A DNA stretch of 64,000 bases from Chryseobacterium sp. (GCA_031277615.1 JAITMC010000019.1:109226-173225); one strand, 5' to 3'; shown: positions 53,554 through 63,937, numbered from the stretch's first letter. Notes: generated by a model not told the origin, from the letters alone. Numbers and translations: made by a program.

Positions 53554-54645
53554 ATGGAAAAGCCGAGTTACTTAAAAGATTCAGATGATGCTAAATTATT
53601 TAACGAACTGAGAAAGAAAGTGAACCAAAGACTAGACGCAATTCCTGAGAACAGGGACTTCTATATTCAGATCAAAGCAGTGATTCTGCCTTTGGTTTAT
53701 TTTGGTCTGTATTTTTTCGCAGTTTTTAATGCCAGTCAGCCGTGGATGTATATTTCAGCCTTTATCCTGATGGGAATTTCTCTGGTTTTGATTTATCTGA
53801 ATTTAATTCACGAAGCCGCTCATAACAATATTTACAAAAGCAAAAAGCTGAATTCGCTGGTGCTGCACCTGTTTGATTTTGTAGGAGCCAATTCCTATAT
53901 CTGGAAAAAAAGGCATATCGCAAGCCATCATGCCTATCCGAATGTGGACGGATGGGATACGGATATCGAACAGAGTGGGCTGCTTTTAATTGTTCCTTGG
54001 ATAAAGGCAAAAGGAGTTCAGAAATACCAGCATAGGTTTTTCTTTCTGGTATATCCGCTTTATCTGTTCAACTGGATGTTTATCAGAGATTTCAGAGATT
54101 TTTTTGATAATGAAAGAGTCATCCTGAAAACACAGGGCTCCATTCCCATGAGTGAAAAAGTAAAAATGGTAAGCTACAAGCTGTTTTACTTCTTTTATCA
54201 GATCGTGGTGCCGGTGGTGTTCTTTAAAGTATCAATAGGTCTGGCATTGGGAGCTTGGTTCCTGCAGGTGATTGCTGCAAGTATTTTTGCCTTGTTTGTA
54301 TTATTGCCGCTGCATCCGCTTCCGGATAATGCCTTTCCGAAACTGGACCGGAAAAACGGACTTCCGTTCAGCTGGCTCCGTCATCAGATGGAAGTCACGA
54401 ATGATTTGGAGGAAAATAACTGGCTGGTAAGAAATGTACTGGGGAATTTTAACTTTCATGTGGCTCATCATCTCTTTCCCAATTACAGTTATATGTATTA
54501 TAACGAGATTACCGAAGAGATCGAGGCATTTGCAAAAGAACACGGCCTGGCCTATAAAAGATTCCCGATTTTTAAAGCTTTGGGTAAACACGTAGATCTG
54601 CTGAAGCAGAATGCTAACAATGCCTACTATATTTTAGAAGAATAA
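53554..54645 (+). CDS. Fatty acid desaturase
   Basis: A 363-residue membrane di-iron desaturase with three histidine boxes: [17 protein letters not shown] and, near the end, HVAHHLFPN. Four membrane helices lie at about 45-85 and 210-250. It introduces a double bond into an acyl chain; substrate and position are not evident. It sits between the two halves of methionine synthase and ends 7 nt before the second half, an odd place for a lipid enzyme. Confidence 0.9.
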   Translation: MEKPSYLKDSDDAKLFNELRKKVNQRLDAIPENRDFYIQIKAVILPLVYFGLYFFAVFNASQPWMYISAFILMGISLVLIYLNLIHEAAHNNIYKSKKLNSLVLHLFDFVGANSYIWKKRHIASHHAYPNVDGWDTDIEQSGLLLIVPWIKAKGVQKYQHRFFFLVYPLYLFNWMFIRDFRDFFDNERVILKTQGSIPMSEKVKMVSYKLFYFFYQIVVPVVFFKVSIGLALGAWFLQVIAASIFALFVLLPLHPLPDNAFPKLDRKNGLPFSWLRHQMEVTNDLEENNWLVRNVLGNFNFHVAHHLFPNYSYMYYNEITEEIEAFAKEHGLAYKRFPIFKALGKHVDLLKQNANNAYYILEE

Positions 54646-54652
54646 AGAATTA

Positions 54653-57319
54653 ATGAAATATTTAAGATTATCAGGCCTCGAGCCTCTTATCATAACACCG
54701 GAAAGTAACTTCATCAATGTAGGTGAAAGGACTAACGTTGCCGGTTCCAAAAAGTTTTTAAGACTGATCAAGGAGGAGAAATTCTCCGAAGCCCTTGATA
54801 TTGCCCGCCATCAGGTAGAAGGAGGTGCACAGATTCTGGATGTGAATTTCGATGACGGATTGCTTGATGGAAAAGCTTCCATGATCAAATTCCTGAACTT
54901 AATTGCTTCAGAACCGGATATCGCAAGAATACCCATCATGGTGGATTCTTCCAAATGGGAAATCCTGGAAGCAGGCCTTCAGGTGGCACAGGGAAAATGT
55001 GTCGTCAATTCCATAAGCTTGAAAGGAGGTGAAGAGGAGTTTATCAAACAGGCAAAAGCCGTTAAAAGATACGGAGCGGCCGTGATCGTAATGGCATTTG
55101 ATGAGGTAGGGCAGGCAGATAATCTTGAACGGAGAATTGAAATTTCCAAACGGTCTTATGACATCCTGGTCAATCAGGTAGGATTCCCTGCGGAAGATAT
55201 CATTTTCGATCTTAATATTTTCCCGGTAGCCACAGGAATGGAAGAGCACAGAAAGAACGCTCTGGATTTCATTGAAGCTACAAGATGGGTAAGACAGAAC
55301 CTTCCTTACACCTCCGTAAGTGGGGGAGTGAGCAATGTTTCCTTTTCTTTCCGTGGAAATGATACCGTAAGAGAAGCCATGCACTCAGTATTCCTTTATC
55401 ATGCCATTCAGGCAGGAATGAATATCGGGATCGTCAACCCGGCCATGCTGGAAGTTTATGACGAAATCAATAAAGAACTTCTCGAACTCGTGGAAGACGT
55501 CATCCTGGACAGAAGGGAAGATGCCACGGAGCGCCTTCTGGATTATTCAGAAAAACATAAATCCGTTAAAAAAGAAAAAACCGAAGACCTTGAATGGAGA
55601 AATCAGCCTCTTCAGGACAGAATTACCCATGCCTTAGTTAAAGGGATTGACCGTTTCATTGAAGAAGATGTGGAAGAAGCCCGTCAGCAGGCAGAAAAAC
55701 CCCTTCATGTGATTGAAGTAAATCTGATGACCGGAATGGGCGTTGTGGGAGACCTCTTCGGAAGCGGAAAAATGTTCCTGCCACAGGTAGTGAAGTCTGC
55801 AAGGGTAATGAAAAAAGCAGTGGCTTATTTACAGCCTTTTATTGAAGCCGAAAAAGACGGTTCCAAACCAGCTAACGGAAAAATTCTGATGGCTACCGTA
55901 AAAGGAGACGTTCATGATATCGGAAAGAACATTGTAAGCGTTGTATTGGGGTGTAATAACTATGAAATTGTGGATTTGGGAGTAATGGTTCCTGCCGAAA
56001 AAATTATCCAGACCGCTATTGAAGAAAAAGTAGACGTCATCGGATTAAGCGGACTGATTACACCGAGTCTGGATGAAATGGTATACATCGCTTCAGAATT
56101 AGAAAGACAAAATCTGGATTTTCCATTGCTGATTGGTGGGGCAACAACCTCAAAAGCCCATACCGCAGTGAAAATCGATTTAAAATATAAAAATGCCGTG
56201 GTTCATGTGAATGACGCCTCCAGAGCAGTAAATGTAGTAAGCTCTCTCTTAGGCGACAGAAACAAAGATTACGTTTCCGGCCTGAAAGACGAATATTCTG
56301 ATTTCCGCGAAAAATTCCTGAACAGACAGGTAGATAAAGATTATGTTTCCATTGAAGAGGCAAGAGAAAATCGCTTCAAAATAGATTGGAAAAACGAAGA
56401 AATCTTTACGCCGAATAGCTTAGGAATAACTGTAATTGAAAATCAGGATTTGAAAGAGCTATTACCGTTCATAGACTGGTCTCCGTTCTTCAGAAGCTGG
56501 GACCTTCATGGGAAATACCCGAATATTCTGGAAGATGAGGTAGTAGGTGCCCAGGCAAAAGAACTGTTCAAAGATGCTCAGGGCATTCTTAAAAGAATTC
56601 TTGATGAGAAACTTCTCCAGGCAAAAGCCGTCTTTGGAATCTTTAAAGCCAACGCCAATGAAACAGATGATATCATCGTTTTTGATGAAAATAACAACGA
56701 GCAGGCGAAATTTTTAACCTTGAGACAACAGGCCCAAAGATCAAAAGGAAAAGATTATCTGGCATTGAGCGATTTTATTGCACCGCAAAATTCCGGTAAA
56801 ACAGACTATATAGGAGCATTCTGTGTAACAACCGGTTTCGGGACTGATGAACTCGCTGCTGAATACGAAAAAGCCAATGATGATTATAACGCCATCATGG
56901 TAAAAGCTCTGGCCGACCGATTTGCAGAAGCCTATGCCGAATTTTTACACAAAAAAGTAAGAACAGAATACTGGGGTTATGCCAATCAGGAAAATTTAAG
57001 CAATGAAGAACTGATCGCAGAAAAATATAAAGGAATCCGCCCTGCGCCGGGATATCCGGCTTGTCCTGATCACCTGGAAAAACACGCAATCTGGGATTTA
57101 CTGAAGGTTGAAGAAAATATCGGAGTTTATTTGACAGAAAGCCTGGCAATGTTCCCTACAGCATCTGTTTCAGGATATTATTTTGGAAGCCCACATGCAA
57201 AGTATTTCGGTTTAGGGAAAATAGCGGAAGATCAGTTAATAGAATATTCTGAGAGAAAAGAAATTTCATTACAGGAAGCAAAGAAATGGCTGTCTCCTAA
57301 CTTAGCAGATGGAATATAA
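54653..57319 (+). CDS. metH: Methionine synthase, pterin/cobalamin/activation part
   Basis: An 888-residue protein holding the rest of MetH. It has the methyltetrahydrofolate (pterin-binding) domain ([46 protein letters not shown]), the helical cap, and the cobalamin-binding domain with [18 protein letters not shown] (the His that ligates cobalt) and [13 protein letters not shown]. The SAM-dependent activation domain carries [17 protein letters not shown] and [16 protein letters not shown]. With the protein at 52460 it forms a full enzyme that methylates homocysteine. Confidence 0.95.
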   Translation: MKYLRLSGLEPLIITPESNFINVGERTNVAGSKKFLRLIKEEKFSEALDIARHQVEGGAQILDVNFDDGLLDGKASMIKFLNLIASEPDIARIPIMVDSSKWEILEAGLQVAQGKCVVNSISLKGGEEEFIKQAKAVKRYGAAVIVMAFDEVGQADNLERRIEISKRSYDILVNQVGFPAEDIIFDLNIFPVATGMEEHRKNALDFIEATRWVRQNLPYTSVSGGVSNVSFSFRGNDTVREAMHSVFLYHAIQAGMNIGIVNPAMLEVYDEINKELLELVEDVILDRREDATERLLDYSEKHKSVKKEKTEDLEWRNQPLQDRITHALVKGIDRFIEEDVEEARQQAEKPLHVIEVNLMTGMGVVGDLFGSGKMFLPQVVKSARVMKKAVAYLQPFIEAEKDGSKPANGKILMATVKGDVHDIGKNIVSVVLGCNNYEIVDLGVMVPAEKIIQTAIEEKVDVIGLSGLITPSLDEMVYIASELERQNLDFPLLIGGATTSKAHTAVKIDLKYKNAVVHVNDASRAVNVVSSLLGDRNKDYVSGLKDEYSDFREKFLNRQVDKDYVSIEEARENRFKIDWKNEEIFTPNSLGITVIENQDLKELLPFIDWSPFFRSWDLHGKYPNILEDEVVGAQAKELFKDAQGILKRILDEKLLQAKAVFGIFKANANETDDIIVFDENNNEQAKFLTLRQQAQRSKGKDYLALSDFIAPQNSGKTDYIGAFCVTTGFGTDELAAEYEKANDDYNAIMVKALADRFAEAYAEFLHKKVRTEYWGYANQENLSNEELIAEKYKGIRPAPGYPACPDHLEKHAIWDLLKVEENIGVYLTESLAMFPTASVSGYYFGSPHAKYFGLGKIAEDQLIEYSERKEISLQEAKKWLSPNLADGI

Positions 57320-57323
57320 AAAT

Positions 57324-57803
57324 ATGAAAAAAGCAATCCTCATTTTGTTTTTAATGATTAACATTTTTGCTTATGGGCAGGAATGTAATTATCTGGCTGC
57401 TGTAAATACTGAAAATTTAAAGCAAACAGGACAGGTTAAATTATTGATTAAGAATGAGGGTGATAAGTCTTTTAAAATTCATAAAGAACTTAATTTTTGT
57501 AATATGAGATTAGAAAAGTTAGAATTTTATAATGAAAAAACTAAGGTTTTTGAAGCTGCTGCAATGTCTAAAAAAGATATTGACTGTTTCACTTATCAGG
57601 ATAAAAATATAAATCTTAAACCAGGCCAGACCTACATCTACGATGTAAATATTAAATCTGATTTTGACATATTACAAAAGAACAGGTTCTTTGAAACCTT
57701 CAATGATAAAAAATACAGATTTAAATTGACTTTTTCATTAGGTTCTAATAAGAACTGCGGAGAATCTAACTATTTAATTACAGATTGGATTTATAAAAAC
57801 TAA
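57324..57803 (+). CDS. Small exported protein of unknown function
   Basis: A 159-residue protein with a signal peptide (MKKAILILFLMINIFAYGQ). The mature part has two Cys early (ECNYL, NFCNM), a later DCF and a final NKNCGESNYL. Its pattern of beta strands (VKLLIKNEGDKSFKIHKEL) suggests an immunoglobulin-like fold. No family is recognised. It starts 5 nt after metH and lies before metF, so it probably shares the methionine transcript, but a link to methionine is not evident. The gene is more AT-rich than its neighbours. Confidence 0.72.
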   Translation: MKKAILILFLMINIFAYGQECNYLAAVNTENLKQTGQVKLLIKNEGDKSFKIHKELNFCNMRLEKLEFYNEKTKVFEAAAMSKKDIDCFTYQDKNINLKPGQTYIYDVNIKSDFDILQKNRFFETFNDKKYRFKLTFSLGSNKNCGESNYLITDWIYKN

Positions 57804-57826
57804 TGAAATTTTAGATCAAAATTAAA

Positions 57827-58786
57827 ATGAAGATAACAGAACACATAAAAAACGCAAATGGGAAAACTTTATTCTCCTTAGAAGTGGTTCCGCCACAAAA
57901 AGGAATCGGGATTGAAGATCTGTACCGGAATATAGATCCTTTGATGGAATTCAAACCTCCCTTCATCGATGTGACCACTTCAAGAGAAGAATATATTTAC
58001 CTGGATAAAGGAAACGGATTGATGGAGCGTCGTATCACAAGAATGCGTCCTGGAACATTGGGAATTTGTGCAGCTATTCAACATAAATATAATGTAGATA
58101 CTGTTCCACACTTATTATGTGGAGGATTTACCAAAGAAGAAACCGAATACCTTCTGGTAGACTGTATGTATCTTGGGATTGATAATGTAATGGCTTTAAG
58201 GGGAGATGCCATGAAAGGACATCAGTATTTTGAGCCCACCCAGGGAGGACATGCAAGTGCCATGGATCTCGTTCATCAGATCAATGATCTGGGAAGAGGA
58301 AAATATCTTCATAATGAAGATACGGTTTGTGATGAGCTCAACAAATTCTGCATTGGAGTTGCCGGATATCCGGAAAAACATATGGAAGCTCCCTCCATGA
58401 ATTATGACCTGAAATGGCTGAAGCAGAAAGTAGATGCCGGAGCAGACTATATCGTGACCCAGATGTTCTTCGATAATAAAAAGTTTATCGAATTCGTAAC
58501 GAAAGCCAGGGAAATGGGAATCACGGTGCCGATTATTCCGGGAATTAAACCGATTGCCACCAAAAAACATTTGAAAATACTGCCTCAGGTATTCAAAATA
58601 GATCTTCCTGAAGAGCTGATCAACGAAGTGGAAAATGCAAAAAATAATGAAGCCGTAAAGCAGATCGGAATAGAGTGGGCGATTACCCAATGCAGGGAAC
58701 TGCTTGATTTCGGAGTGCCTGTACTGCATTTTTACTCTATGGGTAAAAGTGATAATATTAAAAAAGTAGCCGGTGAGCTATTCTAA
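57827..58786 (+). CDS. metF: 5,10-methylenetetrahydrofolate reductase
   Basis: A 319-residue flavoprotein that supplies 5-methyltetrahydrofolate to methionine synthase. Motifs are LFSLEVVPPQKGIGIEDLY, PPFIDVTTSREEYIYLDKG, VPHLLCGGFTKEETEYLL, DNVMALRGDAMKG, GVAGYPEKHMEAPS, DYIVTQMFFDNKKFIEFV and VPIIPGIKPI. It is the last methionine gene of the cluster and is followed by a strong terminator. Confidence 0.96.
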   Translation: MKITEHIKNANGKTLFSLEVVPPQKGIGIEDLYRNIDPLMEFKPPFIDVTTSREEYIYLDKGNGLMERRITRMRPGTLGICAAIQHKYNVDTVPHLLCGGFTKEETEYLLVDCMYLGIDNVMALRGDAMKGHQYFEPTQGGHASAMDLVHQINDLGRGKYLHNEDTVCDELNKFCIGVAGYPEKHMEAPSMNYDLKWLKQKVDAGADYIVTQMFFDNKKFIEFVTKAREMGITVPIIPGIKPIATKKHLKILPQVFKIDLPEELINEVENAKNNEAVKQIGIEWAITQCRELLDFGVPVLHFYSMGKSDNIKKVAGELF

Positions 58787-58806
58787 TAAAGTCAAAGTGA
58801 AAGGAG

Positions 58807-58833
58807 CCCTGCTGTTCAACAGCAGGGTTTTAT
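58807..58833 (+). terminator. Terminator after metF
   Basis: CCCTGCTGTT and AACAGCAGGG form a 10-bp perfect stem and are followed by TTTTATT. Confidence 0.82.
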
Positions 58834-58964
58834 TGTAAAGCTGGTTAATGATAAGAATTTACTGATTAAACAGGTTGAAGAAAATATAAATTAAATAAAG
58901 AGTATCCGTATTAGTGATAACTGAAACTAACCTCCGGCATCCCTCTTCCAGCTTCCAACATGAG

Positions 58965-60119
58965 TTAAAGCATCGGATGTCTCTCAAACTCTTTATTGCG
59001 GTCAAATAAATACCGGTAAGTAGACAGTTTTCGGGTCACCGTCGTATTCAGGCTTTCTGCAATTTTGATCATTTTAGGATTGAAATCTCCGATCCACTGA
59101 AGCTCAGTTATTTTAAAATCCGTATGTTTTCGCAGATGCTGGGTTCCCTCCCAGATCATATAGCCGTCAATCCCTTTCTTCTGCCATTCAGGAACAACCC
59201 CGAAAACAAGCCCCACCATCTTTTCGTTTTTTGTGAATTTTTTCATCCACAGAAACCTGAGCTTTTCCCAGATTCCGAACTTCCCATGAAGGTATTTGAA
59301 CCATTGGTTCACATCAGGAAGGTTCATCCACATGGCAATAGGCTTTTCGTTTTCATACACAAACCATGAAATATGTTCATTAATGACAGGTTTCATCGTT
59401 CTGAACATTTTCAGAACCTTAGCCTCTTCCAGCTGCTTGCCTTCTCCGTGGCAGGCCCACGCCTGATTATAAATTTCTGTAAAGTCTTTTGCAAACTTCG
59501 GAAGATTATTTTTTTTCATAGGTCTGGAAGAAATATCCGGATTCCGGCTGTGTTTGGTATGCATCACCGTAAAAACCCTTGGAACCTCACTGAAAATAGG
59601 TTTCGAAAAACAAAGCTGATCGAAATAAACCTTAAACCCATAATTTTCAAAAAGCTCTCGATAATAAGGGAAATTATAATTCATTCCGTACAAAGGTTCC
59701 GCAAAACCTTCCGTTAACAGCCCCCAGAATTTATCCCGTTCACCGAAATTAATCGGTCCGTCCATCGCCTCCATTCCTCTTTCCTGAAGCCAGCTCTTAC
59801 AGTGATCAAAAATAAAATCGGCCGTCTTCTGGTCCTGGATACAGTCAAAAAAACCAATTCCTCCTGTAGGTTGCTTCTGTTCATAATCATGGTGGATAAA
59901 AACAGCAACTTTTCCTACTGTTTCTGCCTGTTTATTCATGAATAAGAATCTCGTACATTCTCCGTTCCTGAAAAACTTATTCTTCTGAGGATCAAAAATT
60001 TCCCTGATCGTCTGATCTAAGGGTCTGATATAGTTTTTGTCGTGCTGGTAAAGCCTTACCGGAAATTCTAAAAATTCTTTCTGTTGTTTCTCGTTCTGTA
60101 CTTCTTCGACAATAATCAT
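58965..60119 (-). CDS. Acyltransferase-like (GNAT-fold) protein of unknown function
   Basis: A 384-residue protein. Residues 1-130 have the N-acyltransferase-like pattern (MIIVEEVQNEKQQKEFLEFP, HDKNYIRPLDQTIREIFD, RFLFMNKQAETVGKVAVFI). The second half has a GNAT-type segment (GVVPEWQKKGIDGYMIWEG). No active-site assignment is possible. Related proteins are often found beside folE in this group and are sometimes misnamed GTP cyclohydrolase. The start at 60119 is chosen because any longer frame would run antisense into folE and its promoter. Confidence 0.78.
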   Translation of the reverse strand: MIIVEEVQNEKQQKEFLEFPVRLYQHDKNYIRPLDQTIREIFDPQKNKFFRNGECTRFLFMNKQAETVGKVAVFIHHDYEQKQPTGGIGFFDCIQDQKTADFIFDHCKSWLQERGMEAMDGPINFGERDKFWGLLTEGFAEPLYGMNYNFPYYRELFENYGFKVYFDQLCFSKPIFSEVPRVFTVMHTKHSRNPDISSRPMKKNNLPKFAKDFTEIYNQAWACHGEGKQLEEAKVLKMFRTMKPVINEHISWFVYENEKPIAMWMNLPDVNQWFKYLHGKFGIWEKLRFLWMKKFTKNEKMVGLVFGVVPEWQKKGIDGYMIWEGTQHLRKHTDFKITELQWIGDFNPKMIKIAESLNTTVTRKLSTYRYLFDRNKEFERHPML

Positions 60120-60196
60120 AGTTTTTTTAATCAGAATAGATGGTATTGGGTAATTATTTTCATTCAAATTTAAAATAATTGAATAAATATTATCCG

Positions 60197-60204
60197 TATT
60201 TTTG
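60197..60204 (+). promoter_or_regulatory. -7 box before folE
   Basis: TATTTTTG fits TAnnTTTG, 17 nt upstream of the folE ATG, in the short region divergent from the acyltransferase-like gene. Confidence 0.6.
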
Positions 60205-60221
60205 CTGCAAATTAAATAAAA

Positions 60222-60887
60222 ATGGTTGATTTTACGGATAACGATGATGATATTTTCACAGGAAAAGAACATACGCCTATAAGGAAAGATGCTTTTGATA
60301 AATCGCCACAGGAAAAAATAGAAAAGATCACAGAACTTTTCGGAGAGATAATGCAAACACTGGGATTGGATATGACAGACGATTCCCTGAAAGATTCCCC
60401 CAAGCGTGTTGCCAAAATGTATGTAAACGAAATTTTCGGAGGACTTCTGCCTGAAAATAAACCGGGAATCTCTACATTTTCCAATAAATATAAATACCGC
60501 CAGATGTTGGTGGAAAAGGATATTACCGTATATTCCTTCTGTGAACATCACTTTCTGCCGATCATAGGAAGAGCGCATGTGGCCTATATTTCCAATGGGG
60601 AAGTAATCGGGCTTTCAAAGATCAACAGAATTGTGGATTATTATGCAAAAAGACCGCAGGTACAGGAAAGGCTTACCATGCAGATCGTAGATGCACTTAA
60701 AGAAGCGCTTGGCACAAAAGATGTAGCATGTATCATCGATGCCAAACACCTTTGCGTAAACTGCAGAGGAATAAAAGATACCGCAAGTTCCACCATCACC
60801 GCAGAATTAAGTGGTATCTTCAGAACCAACCCGATTACCAGACAGGAATTCCTGCATTATGTCGGAAGCCATGCAAAACTTGATTAA
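60222..60887 (+). CDS. folE: GTP cyclohydrolase I
   Basis: A 221-residue enzyme making dihydroneopterin triphosphate from GTP, the first step of folate synthesis. Zinc ligands lie in YSFCEHHFLPIIG (Cys and His) and LCVNCRGIKD (Cys). Other motifs are DSPKRVAKMYVNEIFGGL and SKINRIVDYYAKRPQVQERL. It fits with the folate-dependent methionine genes upstream. The next gene starts 10 nt after its stop. Confidence 0.96.
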   Translation: MVDFTDNDDDIFTGKEHTPIRKDAFDKSPQEKIEKITELFGEIMQTLGLDMTDDSLKDSPKRVAKMYVNEIFGGLLPENKPGISTFSNKYKYRQMLVEKDITVYSFCEHHFLPIIGRAHVAYISNGEVIGLSKINRIVDYYAKRPQVQERLTMQIVDALKEALGTKDVACIIDAKHLCVNCRGIKDTASSTITAELSGIFRTNPITRQEFLHYVGSHAKLD

Positions 60888-60897
60888 AGGAGAAAAA

Positions 60898-61329
60898 ATG
60901 AACTATCAGATCCTTAAAAATATCATAGAACAAGAACTCCTGAGATTCGGAAATATCTCAGAAGAAGAATGGTCCCATAAAATTTCACCTGAAAAATGGT
61001 CGAAAAAAGAAATTTTAGGCCATCTTTGTGATAGTGCATTAACCAATATCAGACGTTTTGTCGTAACTCAGTATAAAGAGAATGATAATATCGTTTATGA
61101 TCAGGATTTTTGGGTGAAAGCTCAGAACTATCAGAATATTCCCACACAGGATATCATCAGTCTTTGGAAATTTCTTAATTTGCAGATCGTTCATACGGTA
61201 GAAAATATTCCGGATGAAGCTTTACAAAGAACCTGCGATACAACAAAAACAGATCACCAGGTCTTTACCCTGGAGTACATTATTCAGGATTATATTGATC
61301 ACCTGCAGTATCATTTAAAAGCAATTTAA
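60898..61329 (+). CDS. DinB-like protein
   Basis: A 143-residue protein of the DinB/YfiT four-helix superfamily: EEEWSHKISPEKWSKKEILG, then HLCDSALTNIRRFVVTQYKE, then YIIQDYIDHLQYHLKAI. The metal-binding His residues sit at HLCDSA and DHLQYH. Members act as thiol-dependent transferases or are uncharacterised. An unusually clear Shine-Dalgarno-like AAAGGAG overlaps the folE stop, 7 nt before this ATG, and fixes the start here rather than at in-frame codons inside folE. Confidence 0.85.
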   Translation: MNYQILKNIIEQELLRFGNISEEEWSHKISPEKWSKKEILGHLCDSALTNIRRFVVTQYKENDNIVYDQDFWVKAQNYQNIPTQDIISLWKFLNLQIVHTVENIPDEALQRTCDTTKTDHQVFTLEYIIQDYIDHLQYHLKAI

Positions 61330-61449
61330 GTATGATAAAATTTAAAAAAGTTTCAGATAAGATCTTCATCACAACAATTATTTGTTGTGGATAGAATTAT
61401 TTTGACTAATTTTTGAATCCAGATCATTAAATCTTTTAATTAAAAATCA

Positions 61450-62916
61450 ATGCAACTAAAAATATACAACTCGCTTACCGCGGAAAAAGAAATATTCAAA
61501 CCTATTTTGGAAGGAAACGTTGGAATGTACGTCTGCGGACCTACCGTGTACAGTAATGTGCATTTAGGAAACGTAAGGACTTTCCTTTCTTTCGATTTCA
61601 TCTATCGTACCCTGATGCACTTGGGGTACAAGGTCAGGTATGTAAGAAACATTACCGATGCCGGTCACCTTACCGATGACGGAGATGTAAATAACGACAG
61701 ATTCGTGAAGCAAACCAGATTAGAAAAGCTGGAACCTATGGAAATCGTACAAAAATACACCGTTGATTTCCACAAAGTATTAGAGATGTTCAATCTGCTT
61801 CCTCCGAATATCGAACCTACAGCAACAGGCCATATTGTAGAACAGATTGAGCTTACTCAAAAATTAATCGATACAGGCTTCGCTTACGAAAGCAATGGCT
61901 CCATATACTTCGATGTATTAGAATACAACAAACGGGGGTTAAACTACGGTGAACTCTCAAAACGTAATATAGAAGAACTTTTTGCGAATACCCGTGATCT
62001 TGACGGGCAGGGAGAGAAGAAGAATCCACAGGATTTTGCGCTATGGAAAAAAGCATCCCCGGCTCACATCATGAGATGGAACTCTCCATGGGGAGAAGGT
62101 TTCCCTGGATGGCACCTTGAATGTACTGCAATGAGTACAAAATATTTAGGAGAAACTTTTGACATCCACGGTGGCGGAATGGACTTGAAATTCCCACACC
62201 ACGAATGTGAAATCGCACAGGGAAAAGCCTGCAACGGAGCTGCGCCGGTACATTACTGGATGCACGCCAATATGCTGACGATGAATTCCCAGCGTATGAG
62301 CAAATCCACGGGCAATTATATCCTTCCGATGCAGTTGGTAACAGGAGAAAATGACTTCTTCGAGAAACCGTTCCACCCGTCAATTGTTAGGTTCTGCTTC
62401 CTGCAGGCACACTACAGAAGCGTATTGGATATTTCCAATGATGCGATGATAGCCAGCGAAAAAGGATTCATCAGATTAATGGAAGCCGTGAAGGTATTGA
62501 ATTCTATTACTCCTGATGACAGCAAAACATCTGCTTTCAGCCTTACAGAATGGAAAAACAAATGTTATGAAGCACTGACAGATGATTTCAACTCTCCGAT
62601 TCTCATTGCCCACTTATTTGAGGCCGTGAAATATATCTTTGCTTTAAACGACGGTAAAGAAACCATTTCAACAGCAGATCTTGAATATTTAAAATCAACA
62701 TTACACGCCTTCATCTTCGATGTGCTGGGATTACAGACCATAGAAGAGAATAACAATGAAAAGCTTGATCAGACCCTGAAAGTCTTAATTGAACTTAGAA
62801 ATCAGGCAAGAAAATCCAAAAACTTTGAACTTTCAGACCAGATCAGAGACAAGCTCCTTGCTGAAGGTATCGAATTAAAAGACGGAAGAGACGGAACCTC
62901 CTATGTTCTGAACTAA
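61450..62916 (+). CDS. cysS: Cysteinyl-tRNA synthetase
   Basis: A 488-residue class I aminoacyl-tRNA synthetase. Motifs are [20 protein letters not shown] (first zinc Cys and the HIGH-type HLGN), [40 protein letters not shown] (zinc ligands) and [17 protein letters not shown] (KMSKS loop). The C-terminal [20 protein letters not shown] is the usual DALR-like anticodon part. It is monocistronic with a terminator after it. Confidence 0.97.
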   Translation: MQLKIYNSLTAEKEIFKPILEGNVGMYVCGPTVYSNVHLGNVRTFLSFDFIYRTLMHLGYKVRYVRNITDAGHLTDDGDVNNDRFVKQTRLEKLEPMEIVQKYTVDFHKVLEMFNLLPPNIEPTATGHIVEQIELTQKLIDTGFAYESNGSIYFDVLEYNKRGLNYGELSKRNIEELFANTRDLDGQGEKKNPQDFALWKKASPAHIMRWNSPWGEGFPGWHLECTAMSTKYLGETFDIHGGGMDLKFPHHECEIAQGKACNGAAPVHYWMHANMLTMNSQRMSKSTGNYILPMQLVTGENDFFEKPFHPSIVRFCFLQAHYRSVLDISNDAMIASEKGFIRLMEAVKVLNSITPDDSKTSAFSLTEWKNKCYEALTDDFNSPILIAHLFEAVKYIFALNDGKETISTADLEYLKSTLHAFIFDVLGLQTIEENNNEKLDQTLKVLIELRNQARKSKNFELSDQIRDKLLAEGIELKDGRDGTSYVLN

Positions 62917-62938
62917 AATATAACTTCGTTTTTATAAT

Positions 62939-62984
62939 CATTCCGTAGGAATCTCAATATTGAATTCTTACGGAATGTTTTTTT
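62939..62984 (+). terminator. Terminator after cysS
   Basis: CATTCCGTAGGAAT pairs with ATTCTTACGGAATG (one G-T pair) around a short AT loop and is followed by seven T. Confidence 0.88.
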
Positions 62985-63067
62985 ACCGGCATTTTCACAA
63001 ATCCTGAATAGAGCTACAAAAAAACACATCCGATATTCATTCATTTCCTCTAAAGATTTTTCTTAGG

Positions 63068-63182
63068 AGTTATTCCCCGCTATCCACTCATACTCCTCGT
63101 GCCAATCCCTCCAACGCCTATACCCATCAGCTCTCCAATCCTTACTGCGGGGTAACCGTTTCTATCGGGACTAGGGTAGACA
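63068..63182. repeat. Candidate dispersed Bacteroidota intergenic repeat
   Basis: The segment has the wording CCCCGCTATCC, then TACTGCGGGGTAACCG, then TCTATCGGGACTAGGG. It resembles a repeat I recall from many Bacteroidota intergenic regions (CCGCTATATC hairpin, then ATCGGGGCTAGGG). No second copy is in this window. The surroundings up to 63310 are strongly pyrimidine-rich on the top strand and show no gene. Confidence 0.4.
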
Positions 63183-63312
63183 GCCTATTATTATAGTATG
63201 CCCAACGATTAATAATCCCAGCCCTTCCTTTTCACTCATCGAGCCTATAAGACATCCAATAAATCCAATCGATACCCATTCAACCCCATAATTATCCCTC
63301 TGTTTCTCCCCC

Positions 63313-63404
63313 CCCCCGCTTCATCGAATCAACGAAGTTGATTCCTCCTTTGCCCCCTAAAATCACCAGCCTGCATCCTCAAACTTTGCGTTTACCCCAA
63401 AAAC
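63313..63404. repeat. Direct repeat R1
   Basis: A stretch of about 92 nt starting CCCCCGCTTCATC, with the TCAAC-GAA-GTTGA hairpin, TTCCTCCTTTGCC and AAACTTTGCGTTTACCC. It recurs 123 nt downstream as R2 with few changes. It is preceded by a run of ten C. Confidence 0.85.
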
Positions 63405-63435
63405 AATACATCCATCGTCACTCCTTGCTTTATAT

Positions 63436-63528
63436 CCCCCGCTTCATCAGATCAACGAAGTTGATTCCTCCTTTGCCTCCTAAAATCATCAGCCCGCATT
63501 ATCAAACTTTGCGTTTACCCAAAAACAA
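63436..63528. repeat. Direct repeat R2
   Basis: The second copy of R1, with the same TCAAC-GAA-GTTGA palindrome and ending AAACTTTGCGTTTACCC. Differences are scattered single bases. Confidence 0.85.
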
Positions 63529-63605
63529 CATCCCCAAAACACCATTTCAATCCAATAATAACAATCCCAGCCATTCATCCTCTTGCTCTGTGTTTATATT
63601 CAATA

Positions 63606-63627
63606 GAAGCGGGCTTTAGCCCGCTTC
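63606..63627. repeat. GC-rich palindrome
   Basis: GAAGCGGGCT and AGCCCGCTTC form a perfect 10-bp stem with a TT loop, with no T-tract after it. It lies 78 nt after R2. Confidence 0.75.
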
Positions 63628-63708
63628 AACCCATTTCTCCGCCATATTCCTGTTGTTTATTGATCAATTTCCATCTCCATCTCCTCTAAAAATAAGCTTT
63701 CCCTATTT

Positions 63709-63717
63709 TGTGGATAA
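63709..63717 (-). promoter_or_regulatory. DnaA box, minus orientation
   Basis: TGTGGATAA is the exact complement of the consensus DnaA box TTATCCACA. It faces a second exact box at 63767, 49 nt away across AT-rich DNA. Confidence 0.6.
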
Positions 63718-63766
63718 CTCCGGAATATCTGTAACGATCACAAAATAAATATTTTAAAATGTATAC

Positions 63767-63775
63767 TTATCCACA
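63767..63775 (+). promoter_or_regulatory. DnaA box, plus orientation
   Basis: TTATCCACA, an exact consensus box, forms an inverted pair with the box at 63709. The DNA between is AT-rich (AAAATAAATATTTTAAAATG). Confidence 0.6.
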
Positions 63776-63814
63776 ATTGATATCCAATGTAAACTTTATG
63801 TTAAGTAAGTTTGT

Positions 63815-63842
63815 TTTGCGTTGTTAAAAGTTTCTATCTTTG
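63815..63842 (+). promoter_or_regulatory. Strong promoter P1
   Basis: TTTG at 63815-63818 and TATCTTTG at 63835-63842, spaced 16 nt and followed by CCCC, fit the Bacteroidota consensus. No open frame follows within the window. Confidence 0.65.
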
Positions 63843-63937
63843 CCCCACTGAAAACGAGAGTAGATCAGTAAGCGCAGAAGGCAGTATTTAACTTTAAATA
63901 AATCAAAAAACTTCCCTATAAATTTTCAGAAATAAAA

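Noticed and set aside
60120-60578. N-terminal extension of the acyltransferase-like gene (153 more codons on the minus strand)
   Set aside because: It runs antisense through the folE promoter and the first third of folE, and its composition (many Phe, Ile, Cys) is not protein-like for this family. The conserved part begins with the ATG at 60119.
61386-61395. A further DnaA box (TGTGGATAG) before cysS
   Set aside because: It differs from the consensus at the last base and is alone, so chance is the better explanation.
63338-63619. A 93-codon plus-strand frame in the last kilobase
   Set aside because: It is made of the R1/R2 direct repeats, its peptide is Pro/Ser/His/Gln-rich and internally repeated (LPPKI, TLRLP), and no family or start signal supports it.
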